From RUG12519 sp045649685 (GTDB lineage Bacteria > Bacillota > Clostridia > Oscillospirales > Ruminococcaceae): a DNA stretch of 64,000 nt. Positions 62,593 through 64,000 of the stretch are shown in pieces. The translations under genes and the position numbers were made by a program. Below the pieces are notes generated by a model that did not search any database, had not been told where the DNA came from, and saw nothing but the letters and a program-made list of their open reading frames with translations. The first letter of the stretch is position 1. Each line of letters opens with the position of its first letter. The stretch lies in NCBI GenBank assembly GCA_045649685.1, contig JAZRQJ010000007.1, positions 310,001-374,000 on the forward strand, given 5' to 3'.

Positions 62593-64000
62593 ATGATAAA
62601 GAGTATTTTTTATAAAATTATATCTGATGATAAGCAAAGACAAAAAATGAATTCTTTAAAAAATCAAAACGAAATATACAACTTGTTTTGTAAAAATGGT
62701 TATACAAAATCACTTGATAAATTTAAAAAAGAAATGGACGCTTTTTTAAAGTCTGAGGATAGTTTGAAAATTGTTAATAACGATTTTCATGAGCTTTCGG
62801 ATGAGGCTCTTGAAATGGTTGCTGGTGGAGCCAACATGAAAAAAGCCTTAACATTGAGTTTTGCTACATTGATGGCCGCTTTTACTATTTCAACTACTGT
62901 TAGTAACTCTCTGTTTCCAAAAAATGACGCAGATAATGTGTCGATTTCTACTTCTTCAGATTCTGGTTACTCTGGTAATGATGGTGATAATAAAAAAGAT
63001 AGCAATATGCCAACTAATAATTCTGAAACAAAATCAATTGGATTAGAAGATAATATGCAAAAAAGACCAGATAAGCCTGGTGGCAATGGTGGAACAGGTG
63101 GGTCGGATTCAATAGCTAAATTGAGACAAAACATTGATCGTAGTATGGGAAGATTGGAAAAACAGTCTAGTGGAGCTGCGAAAACGGAAGAGAAAGTGCG
63201 AGTGGTTGTTGATTCTGGATCTCGCTCTGGTGATGATGCGGATAAAAAAGAAATAGCAAGATTGAAACAAGCCAATAATCAATTGCAACAAGAAAATGAA
63301 AGTTTAAAAAATCAAAATAAACTTTTATTGAATGCTCAAAGGGTAAATGAACAAGATAAAAAGAATCAGGCTCAAGATCATAGAAAACTAATAAATGATA
63401 TTTTAGATGATGTGCAGGAAGTTCAAAGAATAAGTAACAGTAAAGATCAAGAAATTTCTGGTTTGAAGAAAAATAATGAAGCTTTTATCAATAAAATTAA
63501 TCAATTAATTAACATTATTAATCAAAGTAATAATAAGAATCAAAATTTAGATAATCAAAACAAAGATTTGATTAAACGCCAAAATGAGATTTTTTCCGAA
63601 CTAAATAATTTGAAAAAACAACTATCCGATGATAATGCTAAAATAAAAAAATTTGAAAATGATAATTCTAAATTAAAAGAGTTATTAAAAAAGCTTAATC
63701 AAGATAAGCAAAATATTGAAGTCATTAATAAAAATTTACAAAGTCAAAATCAAAAACAAATTGATAACAGTTCGAAATTACAGAAAGAAAATGATAGTTT
63801 AAAATTGCGAATAAATGAATTAAATACTCAGATTAATAATTTGAAAAACGAAATTAATAATATAAACAGTAATAATGATGAAAATCAAAGACAATTATCA
63901 AATGAAAACAATTTATTAAAGGACGATCTCAAGAACGAAAAAGAAAAATATGATAACGATATCAATAAGTTAAAAGAAGAGAACAATAACGCAAATGAAA
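62593..64000 (+). CDS. Nif11-type double-glycine leader fused to a long coiled-coil protein, 5' part
   Basis: 469 codons are visible and remain open at the window end. Residues 1-79 look like a Nif11-family RiPP leader: KIISDDKQRQKM, a GYTKSLDKF helix and the end ELSDEALEMVAGG (Gly78-Gly79), a classic C39-peptidase cleavage motif. Next comes a hydrophobic stretch (about 85-103, after MKK) that also resembles a Sec signal, then a Ser/Asp-rich linker, a Gly-rich patch (PGGNGGTGG, about 162-170) and, from about 217 on, continuous Asn/Gln/Lys-rich coiled coil. GGAGAG precedes ATG 62593. An internal ATG (62836) with GGTGGAG upstream could start a Sec-exported form without the leader. Function unknown. 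Confidence 0.75.
   Translation, partial: MIKSIFYKIISDDKQRQKMNSLKNQNEIYNLFCKNGYTKSLDKFKKEMDAFLKSEDSLKIVNNDFHELSDEALEMVAGGANMKKALTLSFATLMAAFTISTTVSNSLFPKNDADNVSISTSSDSGYSGNDGDNKKDSNMPTNNSETKSIGLEDNMQKRPDKPGGNGGTGGSDSIAKLRQNIDRSMGRLEKQSSGAAKTEEKVRVVVDSGSRSGDDADKKEIARLKQANNQLQQENESLKNQNKLLLNAQRVNEQDKKNQAQDHRKLINDILDDVQEVQRISNSKDQEISGLKKNNEAFINKINQLINIINQSNNKNQNLDNQNKDLIKRQNEIFSELNNLKKQLSDDNAKIKKFENDNSKLKELLKKLNQDKQNIEVINKNLQSQNQKQIDNSSKLQKENDSLKLRINELNTQINNLKNEINNINSNNDENQRQLSNENNLLKDDLKNEKEKYDNDINKLKEENNNANE

Noticed and set aside
1..64000. CRISPR arrays, insertion sequences, prophage or integrated plasmid genes
   Set aside because: No regularly spaced repeats, transposase, integrase or phage structural genes are seen on either strand; the DnaC-like ATPase has no transposase partner.

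Overview
The window is about 64 kb of AT-rich, densely coding chromosome from a Gram-positive, spore-forming Clostridia-like bacterium. Three things support this: the conserved Firmicutes neighbourhoods (yqfC-yqfD-phoH-ybeY-dgkA-era-yqzL-recO; ylxM-ffh-rpsP-khpA-rimM-trmD; asp23-nusB-xseA-xseB-ispA-dxs-tlyA-nadK-recN), the many sporulation genes (ylbJ, yqfC, yqfD, yunB, spoIID and a Spo0A-type regulator), and strong AGGAGG-type ribosome binding sites with frequent GTG and TTG starts. I see no rRNA, transposase, phage module or CRISPR array. The only tRNA is tRNA-Lys(UUU).

Layout. 1-3.4 kb: the 5' part of ligA (minus strand), a DtxR-type metalloregulator, tRNA-Lys, and a secreted coiled-coil protein of unknown function whose leader carries a perfect 42-bp palindrome. 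3.4-6.7 kb (minus): ylbJ, a small Cys-rich protein, dnaD, and a DnaC/DnaI helicase loader. 6.8-14.7 kb (plus): the sporulation, RNA-maturation and repair run from yqfC to mutS2. 14.7-18.5 kb: yunB, nth and tyrS (minus) around trxB (plus). 18.7-25.3 kb: radC, a GT4 glycosyltransferase, uvrB, uvrA. 25.3-31.4 kb: spoIID (minus), citrate synthase, a membrane protein, dacF, pgi. 31.6-41.6 kb: a translation and protein-targeting block (rpmF, der, plsY, gpsA, rpsB, tsf, Spo0A-like, ylxM, ffh, rpsP, khpA, rimM, trmD, HPr). 41.8-45.8 kb: two tandem secreted serine-hydrolase (lipase-like) paralogues. 45.9-57 kb: uvrC and the nusB-to-recN isoprenoid/DNA-repair operon. 57-62 kb (minus): clpB and pcrA. 62.1-64 kb: a long structured leader and the 5' part of a large coiled-coil gene.

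Most of the window is housekeeping. UvrA, UvrB, UvrC, PcrA, MutS2, RecO, RecN, Nth and LigA form a near-complete repair kit. DnaD and the helicase loader act in replication initiation. IspA and Dxs supply isoprenoids, and a divergent PAP2-family protein between them may act on a polyprenyl lipid.

The accessory signals worth attention are these. (1) The truncated gene at 62593 encodes what looks like a Nif11-type, double-glycine RiPP leader fused to a hydrophobic segment and a very long coiled coil. (2) The tandem GYSRGGA hydrolases look like a lineage-specific secreted family. (3) The Spo0A-type regulator has a receiver domain that appears to have lost its phospho-acceptor aspartate. (4) Several unusual cis elements are present: the 42-bp palindrome, a terminator superimposed on the rpsB promoter, and a mini-ORF coupled to dxs.
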